Origin: Gari tellinella
Taxonomy: Eukaryota; Mollusca; Bivalvia; Cardiida; Psammobiidae
Direction of reading: 5' to 3'
Length of the DNA: 64,000 bases
NCBI GenBank assembly: GCA_922989275.2
Contig: OV277868.1
Location: 14,566,291 to 14,630,290, forward strand
Part shown: in pieces, positions 21,479-32,989 of the stretch
How the letters are laid out: each line of letters begins with the position of its first letter
How positions within the stretch are numbered: the stretch's first letter is position 1
Notes under the pieces: model-generated
The model's database searches: none
What the model was told of the DNA's origin: nothing
Seen by the model: only the letters and a program-made list of their open reading frames with translations
Made by a program: the position numbers and the translations under genes

Positions 21479-22700
21479 CAGAGACAGTGTAAAGCCAGAG
21501 ATTCACGACTCGAATGATTTATACATGCGAGACCGTTGAGCGAGATTTCGCGAGAACAGGTCCTCGCGAGTTATATAAGCTTTAGCGACGATCGGGGAAA
21601 AAGTCGATATTTGGAATTACTTATCAGTTGCTTCGTTAATACGGTCTACAGTTATTTTACAATACAAACATTCCTTAAAAAAGCCTCTTGGTCGAGTTTT
21701 AACACAAAAGAATAATAAGAATAAAGTCCGAGCATCAATTAACCCCTCCGCGCATCGCACACACGTTAATTAGTGTTTGGAAAATGCCGATTGAATGAAA
21801 AGTGACGGCAGTTTGCACGAAGGTGTGAATGAACCCATGGGTGGCCTCATTAAAATTTATTTTATAGCAAAATGCGTGGACAAATTGACATGAAAATTTC
21901 GCCATAACTGTATCTTAATATGAGCTACATGGACAACCCATTCTTATTCATGTTTGAATGTTTAAACTGATGTTTAAGCGTTTATGGCAAGGCGATATTG
22001 CATCGATCTTCAATCGAAGCACCAGTGGGTCGCCTCATTAAAATTTAATTTATAGCAAAATGCGTGGACAAATTGACATGAAAATTTCGCCATAACTGTA
22101 TCTTAATATGGGCTACATGGACAACACATTCTTATTCATGTTTGAATGTTTAAACTGAAGTTTAAGCGTTTACGGCAAGACGATATTGCATCGATCTTCA
22201 ATCGAAGCACCAGTGGGTGGCCTCAATAAAATTTAATTTATAGCAAAATGCGTGGACAGATTGACATGGAAATTTCGCCAAAACTGTATCTTAGTTTGAA
22301 CTACATGGATAACCCATTCTTATTCATGTTTGATTGTTCATACTGAAGTTTTAAGCGTTTACGGCAAGACGATATTGAATCGATCTTCATTTTTTTTGGA
22401 ACTTACCAGCAACGTATCTTCCGTTGAGCAAGGAATACACTTTCTCGGTTTAATCCACAACTCATATTTTGGTTTCACTCGATTAGAATCACAAAATATC
22501 GTATAAAAACGAAATAAAGTCAATATTTATAAGTCAACTGGTCAATATGTGTATTTTTTTCCATTATCGCGACGCTGTCATTACCTGTGCTGGTCACGTG
22601 ACCGCATCGACATACATCACTGCCTCTCAACGGACACCTGTTATATGGGGAAAGAAGGAAAATAAGGGAGTCGTGAATCTCTGGCTTTACACTGTCTCTG
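21479..22700. mobile_element. 1.2-kb TIR element inserted in the minisatellite
   Basis: 33-bp perfect TIRs beginning CAGAGACAGTGTAAAGCCAG, flanked by GGTTATA on both sides (21472-21478, 22701-22707), a 7-bp duplication of minisatellite sequence. The interior has three ~187-bp direct repeats (about 21831-22390). The CAGRG start resembles hAT-type TIRs but the duplication reads as 7 bp. No transposase. Confidence 0.85.
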
Positions 22701-23150
22701 GGTTATAAAACTTCGCAATATACAAACTGGTCATCACAACAACCTGTTAGGTTATAAAGCTTCACAATATACAAACTAGTCACCACAACAACCTGTAAGG
22801 ATATAAAGCTTCACAATATACAAACTGGTCACCACGACAACCTGTAAGGATATAAAACTTCACAATATACAAACTGGTCACCACAACAACCTGTAAGGAT
22901 ATGAAACTTCACAATATATAAACTGCTCACCACAACAACCTGTAAGAATATGAAACTTCACAATATACAAACTGGTCACCACAACAAAACACAATATACA
23001 AACTGGTCACCACGACAACCTGTAAGGATATAAAGCTTCACAATATACAAACTGGTCACCATGACAACCTGTAAGGATATAAAACTTCACAATATACAAA
23101 CTGGTCACCACAACAACCTCTAAGGATATAAAACTTCACAATATACAGCT
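22701..23150 (-). repeat. 49-bp minisatellite duplicating a splice acceptor, block 2
   Basis: Continuation of block 1 after the inserted element: about nine more 49-bp units, one shortened near 22985. Most retain a CAGGTTGT(C/T)GTGGTGACC acceptor-like core on the minus strand. Ends at ATATACAGCTGC near 23146. Confidence 0.9.
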
Positions 23151-23378
23151 GCAACATGTCTACATTGATTTAACTTTCATATTACTACAGCTATCATTAT
23201 CAAAGAGCTTAAAAGTGCTATGAAGTATGTGTATTTTTCTTAACTGTTTTTTGGCTCAAATTCAATGAATACACCTACTAAATCAAAATATATCCTTAAG
23301 AAATGGATCAAACTTCATAAAATGATCTAAATGCTTTAGGTGTGGATAAAAAGAAAATGGTAATAAAAAGCATATATT
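23151..23378. other. intron, no feature seen
   Basis: About 230 bp of AT-rich sequence between the minisatellite and the first type A terminus; no repeats or coding signal recognised. Confidence 0.5.
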
Positions 23379-24837
23379 ATATAAACAAAAGCCCCATGGG
23401 GCATATTCGCTCACCTGAGAATAATTGGAACAAGAGCCCCATGGGGCATATTTCGCTCACCTGAGAATAACTGACAAAATGAAGAAAAAGATTTATGTCC
23501 AGGAGAGGGTCATTTTTTACCCAATTGGCATAATTTGAACAACCTTGAAAGAGGACCTGTAGATGATGCTATGTGCCAAATATCTAAGATCAGGGTACTA
23601 GGGTTTTAGACAAAAAGATTTTTTTAAGTTTCCATTGAAACAATCTATTTTTAGCTCCTGTAACCTTCATATGCAACAGACAGGAAACATTTAAACAAAA
23701 TAGGTAAAGGACATCTAAAAGTGTCACCATGCCGAATATCAAAGCTATGGCCATATCAGTTTCAGAGGAGAAGACATTTGAAAATTTCACTATATAACTC
23801 TATGTAAAACAGTGACCCACCGGGGTGGGGCCAATTTTGACCCCAGGGGCATAATTTGAAGAAACTTGATAAAGGACCTGTAGGTGATGCTATGTGCCAA
23901 ATATCTAAGCGCTGGCCGTTGTAGTTTTTGATAAAAAGATTTTTGAATTTTTATAGAAAAAATCTATTTTTAGCTCCTGTGACCTAGATATGCAACAGAC
24001 CAGAACCATTTGAACAAAATACGTAAAAGATATTCAGAAGTGTCACCATACCAATTATCAAAGCTATGGCCATATTAGTGTCGGAGAAGAAGACGTTTGA
24101 AATGTTCACTATATAACTATGTAAAACTGTGACCCCCGGTGTGGGGCCAATTTTGACCCCAGGGGCATAATTTGAACAAACTTGATAGAGGACCTGTAGG
24201 CAATGCTATGTGCCAAATATCTAAGCTCTGGCCCTTGCAGTTTCAGACAAGAAGATTTTTTAAGTTTTCATTGAAAAAAATCTATTTTTAGCTTCTGTGA
24301 CCTAGATAAGCAATCGACCAGAACCATTTGAACAAAATAGGTAAAGGACATCTAAAAGTGTCACCATGCCAAATATTAAAGCTCTGGCCATATTAGTTCC
24401 AGAGAACAAGACGTTTGAAAATTTCACTATATAACTCTATGTAAAACGGTGACCCCTCGGGGCGGGGCCAATTTTGACCCCAGGGGCATAATTTGAACAA
24501 ACTTGATAGAGGACTTGTAGATGATGCTATGTGCCAAATATTTAAGCTCTGGCCTTTGCAGTTTTTGACAAGAAGATTTTTTAAGATTTCATTATTTTTT
24601 CAATTTGGTTGCCATGGCAACCAGAGTTCTGCATTTTTAATTCTTTGAACAAATTTGAAAGAGCTTGACCCAAGGAACATTTCTGTAAAGTTTGGTTGAA
24701 ATCTGTTCAGCGGTATAGGAGGAGATGTCATTTGAAGCAATTGTTAACGACGACGCACGACGGACAACGCACACCGCACGACGCCGGACACAGGGCCATC
24801 CCAATAGCTCACCTTGAGCCTTTGGCTCAGGTGAGCT
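23379..24837 (+). repeat. tandem-core element, type A, with an extra orphan 5' end
   Basis: An orphan 5' terminus (AGCCCCATGGGGCATATTCG, 23387-23420) is followed by a full element from 23431 (CAAGAGCCCCATGGGGCATA). The core has ~325-bp units with CTCCTGTGACCTAGATATGC; X-box GTTGCCATGGCAAC at 24608-24621; 3' hairpin ending AGCT at 24837. Confidence 0.8.
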
Positions 24838-26039
24838 AAAAATGGAGATATCGATTTATGTCCAGGACTGACCTAGATATGCAACAGATCGGAACAATTT
24901 GAAGAAAATATGTAAAGTATATATATTTAAAAGTGTCACCATACAGAATATAAAAGCTCTGACCATATAAGAGTCACAGAAGAAGACCTTTGAAATTTTC
25001 TCTATATAACTCTATGTAAAACAGTGACCCCTGGGGCGGGGCCAATTTTGACCCTGGGGGCATAATTTGAACAAACTCAATATAGGACCTGTAGGCGATG
25101 ATATGTGTCATATATCTAAGCTCTGGCCCTTGTAGTTTTAGACAAGAAGATTTTTTAAGTTTTCATTGTAAAAAATCTATTTTTAGCTCCTGTGACCTAG
25201 TTATGCAACGGACCAGAACCATTTGTACAATTTTGGTATAGGACATCTAGAAGTGTCACTATGCCAAATATCAAAACTCTGGTCATATTAGTTTCAGAGA
25301 AGAAGACGTATGAAAATTTCACTATATAACTCTATGTAAAACCGTGACCCCCGGGGCAGGGCCAATTTTGACCCCAGGGGCATAATTTGAACAATTTGAA
25401 AGAGGATCTGTAGGCAATTCTATGTGCCAAATTATAATCTAAGCTCTGGCCCTTGTAGTTTCAGACAAGAAGATTTTTTAAGTTTTCATTGAAAAAATCT
25501 ATTTTTAGCTCCTGTGACCTAGTTATGCAACCGACCACAACCATTTGAACAATTTTGGTGTAGGACATCTAGAAGTGTCACCATGCCAAATATCAAAGCT
25601 CTGGCCACATTGGTTTTAGAGAAGAAGACGTTTGAAAATTTCACTATATAACTCTATGTAAAACTGTGACCCCCGGGGCTGGGCCAATTTTGACCCCAGG
25701 GGCATAATTTGAACAAACTTGATAGAGGACCTGTAGATGATGCTATGTGCCAAATATCTAAGCTCTGGCCCTTGCAGTTTTTGACAAGAAGATTTTTTAA
25801 GATTTCCTTATTTTTTCACTTTGGTTGCCATGGCAACCAGAGTTCTGCATTGTTTTCAATTCTTTGAACAAATTTGAAAGAGCTTGACCCAAGGAACATT
25901 TCTGTAAAGTTTGGTTGAATTCTGTCATGCAGTATAGGAGGAGATGTCATTTGAAGCAATTGTTAACGACGACGGACGACGCACGACGGACACAGGGCCA
26001 TCCCAATAGCTCACCTTGAGCCTTTGGCTCAGGTGAGCT
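24838..26039 (+). repeat. type A element lacking its 5' hairpin, head-to-tail
   Basis: Begins 'aaaaatggagatatcgattta', which corresponds to position ~45 of an intact type A element, directly after the previous AGCT. Three core units, X-box GTTGCCATGGCAAC at 25824-25837, terminal hairpin ending 26039. Confidence 0.75.
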
Positions 26040-26460
26040 AAAAAAACGCCCCTAGAATGCACTAAAGACAATAGAATTACATGTAAATGATATCCCGGGA
26101 AGCATGCCCGGACACGCTAGTAAAAGTGCTACACGTATTAGAGGGGGTAGAGGTAGACTAAGCTAATAACCGGAAGACAAACTCAAAAAATATGATCCTA
26201 TATCATTAATAATTTGTTATTTTAAGTTGAACATTGACATGGATTACCTGTTTTAAATGCACAGCACGACCCTGAACGCTTCTGAAGCCATCTAAGAATA
26301 AAATTTCCCCGGGGGAGCAAGTCCCCGAACCCCAACTAGTTAGAGGGGGTATACTGATATGAGTATGTAGGGTAGAAGTTGAAGCTTAATATCTGGAAAA
26401 AAGCTGTCGAGAAATGTTGTCCAAGATTTAAATATGTGGGGTCATTTGAAGTATTTTTTT
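26040..26460. other. unassigned intronic stretch
   Basis: No match to the other repeats. Two short GC-rich patches (TCCCGGGAAGCATGCCCGGA near 26093; CCCCGGGGGAGCAAGTCCCC near 26308) and repeated TTAGAGGGGGTA (26139, 26340) suggest an old element. No coding signal. Confidence 0.35.
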
Positions 26461-26726
26461 ACATATACTGAGCAAAAGTAGAAACGTCCCACACGATTAC
26501 AGGAACATTTGCTGGAAAGTTATAATATTGATGGTCTAAAACCTATACCGAAAATGAAGTTTATCATTTTTAATCCATATCAGTTAACCTCATACTGCTG
26601 TGAAGAATTTTTTTCGAGTGATGTAATGAAGAAGTTGGTAGGGGTCTGAATAAAAGTTGTTTTTTCTTAAAACGTTTAGGTGTTTAATGAATTATCATTA
26701 AAAGTCCAAAGTTGTATTCAGTATCA

Positions 26727-27047
26727 TTAATATCGTGAATGGCCACTATTTGCATCAATACACGCTACATTTCTACGGCGAAGCGTAACGTTCAATAAGT
26801 ACCTCAGTCCTCCACGCTTGCCTGTGAAGCCTGTCTCAAATCTAGACTGCTGAATCTTGAATGTTAAATTTGTGTAGCCTACCATCTGCATTGCTTGGTG
26901 AGATTCGTCACGAAAGAGAACTCGGTGACAGTCAGCCTGCTTCCAATTCAAATGACGTCGTGACCACAATTTAACATAGCACCATGCGTCTAAAGTTTGA
27001 CCGAAATATGGGTGTCGTGCTCCGATTGGTTGAGCGTTGGATCGCAA
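26727..27047 (-). pseudogene. Tc1-like transposase fragment
   Basis: A 106-residue minus-strand frame containing RRHLNWKQADCHRVLFRDES, which matches the 'HL.W...W..VLFSDES' box before the catalytic DE motif of Tc1-type transposases, followed by a degenerate GYTNLTFKIQQSRFE stretch. The N-terminal DNA-binding part and the final catalytic residue are absent, so it is a remnant. Lies in the intron between the exons at 29458 and 21122. Confidence 0.6.
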
Positions 27048-27249
27048 GCGATAACTAAGGTCTGTGTGTCTGTATGTGTTCTCGGGTTCACACTAAAGTT
27101 CACGTTTATAGAGATTGTTAGAAACCGAAAGTATCCATGGGAGGTAACCGACACGCACAAATTCGTTGAGTAACAATTCTTGAATTATCGTACTTTGTTA
27201 CCATGAATTTGGCGTGTATGCCAAGTTGTCTCATTTGTTGGAACACTAA

Positions 27250-27972
27250 CCTTATTTTCGGCTATTATATATATCAGTTTGATTTAACCTCCATACTGAG
27301 CCGTTGGTGTATTGGTTAGGATCCCTGCTTCTCGTCCAGGCGGCCCAGGTTCGATTCCCGTCACCGGAATGTATTTTTCTTTTTTGGTCATAATTTTTTA
27401 AACGTAGTAAATAATAAATGTCATCTATTTTTCGGAAAACCAATAAAAATAACTAAACTAATGTTTGATTTACCACTCAAAGTTTAATTAGCAACAAAGG
27501 TATACGCCTTTATAGATTGGCTACCAATTAATGCATTGACCCTGCCACTGTCTCACCGTATAACTTCCAAAATATTTTGATCAATTCCATCCAAACATGG
27601 AGAAATCAATGCTATAGGTTCAAATTTTACAGATTCTAATACGTCGTCGTTTTTCATTGGGTTACATATAGATCTACACTTTTAAATTTGTTCAGGTTCC
27701 GGAGGGGAAAATTGAGGAAATTCTGAGATTTCATCAACATTTTTAAACTCATTGAATTTTACATTTTAATGTTCTTAGAGGTGTTATTCGATCGTAAAAA
27801 TATTTAACGTTTTATATTGAAAATACATTTCCAAATAAAGAGTAAAAAAATATTGAGCCGGCTGGGATTCGAACCTGGGTCGCCTGGACGAGAAGCAGGG
27901 ACGCTAACCACTACACCAACGATACAATATACTAATATGTAATCCAACTTATTTATAATGGCCGAAAATAGG
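27250..27972. repeat. foldback element with inverted tRNA-like arms
   Basis: Ends CTTATTTTCGGCTATTATAT and TTATAATGGCCGAAAATAGG are inverted. Each arm carries a tRNA-Glu-like segment: 27301-27366 (+) and 27855-27924 (-). Both have GTGTA(T/G)TGGTTAG (A box), CCCTGCTTCTCGTCCAGG and GGTTCGA (B box). Acceptor stems do not pair, so these are tRNA-derived, not functional tRNA genes. Confidence 0.65.
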
Positions 27973-28080
27973 AGTGCTTTAAAATGATTCGTTGCACGAA
28001 TTTCTGCTGAATTCACTCGCTTACCACATATGTTTAAATTGGTAATTTAGTTTTGAATAACATTGAACCCGTAGGTTACA

Positions 28081-28735
28081 ATGAGATATTGTGAACCACC
28101 CAAAATAAGAAAACCCCCTATTACAGCTCATATAACTGCACCCACTTTTCTCTATTTCATGGGGGCGGCCATTATTACATATTGCCTGAGGTACTTTGTG
28201 AAGAAGTCGGGTACCAGACTACAGACCTGGGTCTTGTGTACGACACATCATATTTTCTTAAAGAACATTCCTGCCAAGTCATTTTACAGTCCATCCATGC
28301 AGGATGGACTTATAATAGCCCTGATGTGAAAACAAATGTTCCTCTTTTTTACATCAACTTGTTACCTTGAGCTTTGATATACAGACCTGGGTCTGGTGTA
28401 TGATAAATTGTTTTCTCTAGAAGAATATTTGTTTCATGTAATTTTAAAATATATCAATGTATGATAGAGTTAGAGCCTGGACATGACAAAAAATGTTCCA
28501 CTTTTTTACCATTGAACACTGAACTGTGACCTTGACCTTTGTGATATGAACCCAAGTCTCATTTACGACAAATCATCTTAATGTGGTGAACATTTCTACC
28601 AAGTAACTTCAAAATCCATTTATGCATGTAAGAGTTACAGAGCGGACACAAAATGTTGATGTGGGACAGTCACTTAGGACAAACAAACAACAGACAGTGC
28701 GATAACCATATGCCCTACAAATTGGGGCATAATAA
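28081..28735 (+). repeat. fragment of a tandem-core element with ATGCCC hairpin end
   Basis: Two to three degenerate ~180-bp units with ACAGACCTGGGTCT(T/G)GTGTA, ending ATATGCCCTACAAATTGGGGCAT plus AATAAAA (28707-28735), like the type I tail. No 5' terminus. ORFs 28081-28370 are noise. Confidence 0.5.
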
Positions 28736-28996
28736 AAATAAATCGTTTTATAATAGATAAATGAATTTGCGGTAGGGAAGTGTTTCAGTAACCTCCCACA
28801 TAACCTATAAATACTACAGCACCATAAATGAATATTCAATCGTGGTGTTTATGTGGAGGGGTAGGTAGGTGTCTTAAGGTGCTTGTATGGAAGAAAGGGT
28901 TAGTGAATGTCATCATTCCCCCCATCTGTGAGTGCATTAAGCTGTCTTTGACTTTTAAAAAGCTATCTCCAATTGTTTATAATTAATAATTGAACT

Positions 28997-29162
28997 GGGC
29001 TCCAGATAAGATAGAGTAAACTGAACAAATTCCAACATTTTCTAACTAATATCACAACAAATCTTACGGTGTTTCTACTCCTTAGAATCGCCTTGACGAT
29101 AGGGTTTAATGTAGAAATAAAGATTTTAGATCTCAAAATACTCTCGTTATCTGGAGCTCTGA
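28997..29162. mobile_element. MITE with GGGCTCCAGATAAG TIRs
   Basis: GGGCTCCAGATAAGATAGAG at the left and CTCGTTATCTGGAGCTC at the right, about 166 bp; same family as 5206-5392. About 300 bp downstream of the 29458-29584 exon in gene direction. Confidence 0.7.
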
Positions 29163-29457
29163 TTGAAGACCTGATAGAAGCTTGAAGTGGAGAAGTTTGA
29201 TTTGACTGTTAGCACGCCAGCATTTTTTAAAATTGTTGATAAATTAAATTTTACAAACAGTTTGCATCAAGATCATACCAGACAAATGCAGGGGCTAATC
29301 TGCATCAAAACTGTTGTCACTCTTAATAATATGCAGTAAACTGAGGTTGAAAACATTTCATTTATTGAAAGACATAGAAGCTAATTTAATAGAAGCTGAC
29401 AAAATAACACTTGAGAATTATTTGAAGCATAATTATATGCCAAGAGGTAAATATTAC

Positions 29458-29584
29458 ATCTTTGTCAATCTCGAGGGCCTTCTCCATTCTGTGAAAACAC
29501 TCTGTCTGGAAGATCTGCAGCCAGTATATCATAGACTCCACAAACCAGCCCTGATACTGTGCTATAGCCAGTCGAAACAATTCC
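29458..29584 (-). CDS. UNC13-like gene exon, MHD1 core
   Basis: A 127-nt exon with acceptor TATTTTAG and donor GTAATA. Its first G completes the AG| codon of the exon at 32587, giving R followed by ELFRLAIAQYQGWF. The peptide continues SMIYWLQIFQTECF and ends ALEIDKD, matching the 'W...L...R...AV..D' signature of the MHD1 helices that scaffold SNARE priming in Munc13 proteins. It ends in phase 0. The plus-strand ORF over this interval is an antisense shadow. Confidence 0.85.
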
Positions 29585-29641
29585 CTAAAATAACAACACA
29601 CAAATCTCACTCAACACACCATTCCAAGATTAACTTCACAA

Positions 29642-29892
29642 TAACCCAATTTCTCCCATAAAAACACATTTTTACGCCTTTTTTATTCGTTCACTGAAGA
29701 AAATACTTCCAATTTATACAGTCATGAATATGCACCATCAGAAATATTTTCTTTATCCTAACAGATGGTATTTTAAAGCAGGCTGAAAGTAAAGCAGAAT
29801 GCCCCTTAAGGCGCATTCTGCTTTACTTTCAACCTGATTTAAGTGGTCACCTGTCTTCAAAACTAGAAACAGACTATGGGGTAATGGGTTAA
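29642..29892. mobile_element. TTAA-type palindromic MITE, inverted orientation
   Basis: TAACCCAATTTCTCCCATAA at the left, palindrome AATGCCCCTTAAGGCGCATT, right end GGGGTAATGGGTTAA (TTAA 29889-29892). Located just upstream of the 29458-29584 exon in gene direction. Confidence 0.75.
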
Positions 29893-29961
29893 CTTTTTCC
29901 TTGTTTCAGCTTTTGTGGTATGGTATATTGCAAGTTTCATTAAAATTGGTCCATAAATAGA

Positions 29962-30098
29962 GGATAATCAATTCCTTTGGATTGATAAAAGAAATATATC
30001 ACGAGAATGGGTTGTTATCTGGTTAAAAAACGAGTCCGCAGGACAACCCATTCGAGTGATATACTTTTCGTATCTATTCAAAGGAATTGATTATTCTA
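29962..30098. repeat. inverted repeat (foldback)
   Basis: GATAATCAATTCCTTTGGAT at the left and TTCAAAGGAATTGATTATTC at the right, with inner arms AATGGGTTGT/ACAACCCATT. No TIR-type target duplication resolved. Confidence 0.5.
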
Positions 30099-30292
30099 TT
30101 TATTATATACATTTTAATGACATTTTTACAGAAAAACACACAAAATTAATTATTTACGCGCGACGTCACTAAAGATATTGTGACGTGACGTCATAAAAAA
30201 AGATATCATCACCAGTGATGATATCAACTGTGACGATATGAAATTTATCTAACTGAGAAATCTCTATAAATCATCGATATGTATATAATAAA

Positions 30293-31068
30293 CAAGGGCC
30301 ACTATGGCCCTAAATCGCTCACCTGGTACACCATGGCAAACTTGACCTATAGTGACCTAGATTATGACTGGACATGACCCACAATCAACCTTTAGAGTGT
30401 AAACAAGATTTTCCTATGATTTGACCGAGTGACCTAGTTTTTTACCTAACATGACCCATATTCAAACTTGACCTATAATCAATGAGACAAACATTCTGAC
30501 CAAGTTTCATCAAGATCCAATGAGATCTGTAGCCTCTAGAGTGTTAACAAGATTTTTCTATGATTTGACCTAGTGACCTAGTTTTTGACCGGACATGACC
30601 CATATTAGATCTTGACCTATATATCAATGAGACAAACATTCTGACCAAGTTTCATCAAGATCCAATGAGATTTGTAGCCTCTAGAGTGTTAACAAGGTTT
30701 TTCTATGATTTGACCTAGTGACCTAGTTATTGACCGGACATGACCCATATTCAAACTTGACCTAGATATCAATGAGACAAACATTCTGACCATGTTTCAT
30801 AAAGATCCAATGAGATGTGTAGCCTCTAGAGTGTTAACAAGGTTTTTCTATGATTTGACCTAGTGACCTAGTTTTTGACCAAACATGACCCACATTCGAA
30901 CTTGATTTAGATTTCTACTAGACAAACATTGTGATCAAGTTTCATGAAGATCCAATGAGATTTGTAGCCGGTAGAGTGTTAACATACAATTGTGAACAGA
31001 CGGACGGACGGACGACGGACATCCAGCGATCCTAAAAGCTCACCTTGGCACTTCGTGCAAGGTGAGCT
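30293..31068 (+). repeat. tandem-core element, type B (complete, short)
   Basis: 5' hairpin GGGCC-ACTAT-GGCCC; about four 148-bp units with TTGACCTAGTGACCTAG; GACGG microsatellite; 3' hairpin AGCTCACCTTGGCAC/GTGCAAGGTGAGCT (one mismatch in the stem). Confidence 0.8.
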
Positions 31069-31096
31069 AATAAAAGTAATAGAGCACTAGCAAGAA

Positions 31097-32469
31097 CAAG
31101 GGCCACTATGGCCCTAAATCGCTCACCTGGTACACCATGGCAAACTTGACCTATAGTGACCTAGATTATGACTGGACATGACCCACAATCAACCTTTAGA
31201 GTGTAAACAAGATGTTCCTATGATTTGACCGAGTGACCTAGTTTTTGACCGGACATGACCCACATTCGAACTTGACCTAGATATTATTGAGGCAAACATT
31301 CTGACCAAGTTCCATTAAGATCCATTTAGATTTGTAGCCTCTAGAGTGTTAACGAGGTTTTTCTATGATTTGACCTAGTGACCTAGTTTTTGACCAGACA
31401 TGACACACATTCAAACTTGACCTAAATATCAATGAGGCAAACATTCTGACTAAGTTTCATTAAGATCCATTGAGATTTGTAGCTTCTAGTGTGTTAACAA
31501 GGTTTTTCTATGATTTGACCTAGTGACCTAGTTTTTGACCTGACATGACCCACATTCGAACTTGACCTAGATATCAATGAGGCAAACATTCTGACCAAGT
31601 TTCATTAAGATCCATTGAGATTTGTAGCCTCTAGAGTGTTAACAAGGTTTTTCTATGATTTGACCTAGTGACCTAGTTTTTGACCGGACATGACCCACAT
31701 TCGAACTTGACCTAGATATCAATGAGGCAAACATTCTGAACAAGTTTCATGAAGATCCATTGAGATTTGTAGCCTCCCGAGTGTTAACGAGGTTTTTCTA
31801 TGATTTGACCTAGTGACCTAGTTTTTGACCGGACATGACCCACATTCAAACTTGGCCTAGATATCAATGAGGCAAACATTCTGACCAAGTTTCATTACGA
31901 TCCATTGAGATGTGTAGCTTCTAGAGTGTTAACAAGGTTTTTCTATGATTTGACCTAGTGACCTAGTTTTTGACCGGACATGACCCACATTCGAACTTGA
32001 CCTAGATATCAATGAGGCAAACATTCTGACCAAGTTTCATTAAAATCCATTGAGATTTGTAGCCTCTAGAGTGTTAACAAGGTTTTTCTATGATTTGACC
32101 TAGTGACCTAGTTTTTGACCGGACATGACCCACATTCGAACTTGGCCTAGATTTTATCAAGACAAACATTGTCATGAAGTTTCATGAAAATCGGATGAAA
32201 TTTGTAGGCGCTAGAGTGTTAACGAACAATTGTGAACGGACGGACGGACGTGCCACCGAATTGGGTTAGAGGGCCTTTTCTTTTGTTATTTTCTTTTGTT
32301 CAAATAACGGGCCACGGCCCCTTAGTGTATTGTTACGGAATGAACTCTATTGTCTTCTTTTGTTATGTTTACCGTTATCTGGCCCTCTAACCCACTTTAG
32401 TGGCGCGGACGGACGACGGACATTCAGCGATCCTAAAAGCTCACCCTGGCACTTTGTGCCAGGTGAGCT
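31097..32469 (+). repeat. tandem-core element, type B (complete) with MITE in microsatellite
   Basis: Same termini as the previous element and only about 30 bp from its tail; about seven 148-bp units. The ACGG microsatellite is interrupted by the GGGTTAGAGGGCC MITE (32251-32406). 3' hairpin AGCTCACCCTGGCAC/GTGCCAGGTGAGCT. It ends about 120 bp from the donor of the 32587-32747 exon. Confidence 0.8.
32251..32406. mobile_element. short TIR MITE (GGGTTAGAGGGCC) in ACGG microsatellite, copy 2
   Basis: Nearly identical to 4432-4594 apart from a few-base deletion near TACCGTTATC; flanked on both sides by GGACGGACG sequence. Confidence 0.7.
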
Positions 32470-32586
32470 AAAAAGTTAAGAATGGAAAAAGGGGCACAAC
32501 TCTGAAAATAAAGAGTTACATGGAAAACCTTGTAATAGAAATGTTTTACAGTAGGTATTTTTCTTTGGAAGGAAGAGTATACATAC

Positions 32587-32747
32587 CTCCTTGAGACACT
32601 ATCACGGACAACAGAATGAAACTTTCTCAGCGTAAAGTAGAGTCGCAGGGAGAGTTTCCCAGCAGCCATTATGTTGACAGAGAAACTACTGTATCTTTTC
32701 ATATACTTGTTCATCCCTTCCATCATCACAACACATTTGGCAGATAT
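32587..32747 (-). CDS. UNC13-like gene exon, start of MUN/MHD1 region
   Basis: A 161-nt exon with acceptor TTCTCTCAG and donor GTATGT, starting in phase 0 and ending in phase 2 (AG left over). It encodes 53 residues beginning ISAKCVVMMEG and containing KLSLRLYFTLRKFH, which lines up with the 'LFQLYISLKEL'-type helix of UNC13D. Joined to the previous exon it reads TLLR-ISAKCVV, like the LLR-VLVQMC junction region of UNC13D. Compared with vertebrate UNC13D the segment before LRLYF is short, so an undetected exon in the 32748-36775 intron is possible. Confidence 0.8.
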
Positions 32748-32989
32748 CTGAGAGAAGGAAAGCACAAATCAATTATCATAACAATGTTTTTGTCACTGCT
32801 TTCACCTTGAACAGTAACAGATAATCTCACTTTCTATAACTCTTTGAACTCCTAACTAGATAACCCATTACCCCATACCCTGTTTCTAATTTTGAATACT
32901 GGTGAGAGTTGTGAAACTCGAGAAAATAATTATTTGTTTTCGATCCCGTAAACGTGTACCTCCTTCTAAGAAAAGTAGCTAAAATACAG

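Noticed and set aside
21103..23150. 49-bp repeats as a CRISPR-like or satellite array unrelated to the gene
   Set aside because: No spacers, and the unit is demonstrably derived from the exon boundary at 21122.
27301..27366. tRNA-Glu gene (and its inverted partner at 27855-27924)
   Set aside because: A and B boxes are present but acceptor stems do not pair and the T stem is imperfect; treated as tRNA-derived repeat.
29314..29661. 115-codon plus-strand ORF
   Set aside because: It is antisense to the UNC13-like exon at 29458-29584 and lacks recognisable motifs.
30293..32469. Regular direct repeats resembling a CRISPR array
   Set aside because: Units are contiguous 148-bp tandem copies without spacers, in animal DNA, with transposon-type ends.
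32616..32810. 64-codon plus-strand ORF
   Set aside because: Antisense to the UNC13-like exon 32587-32747.
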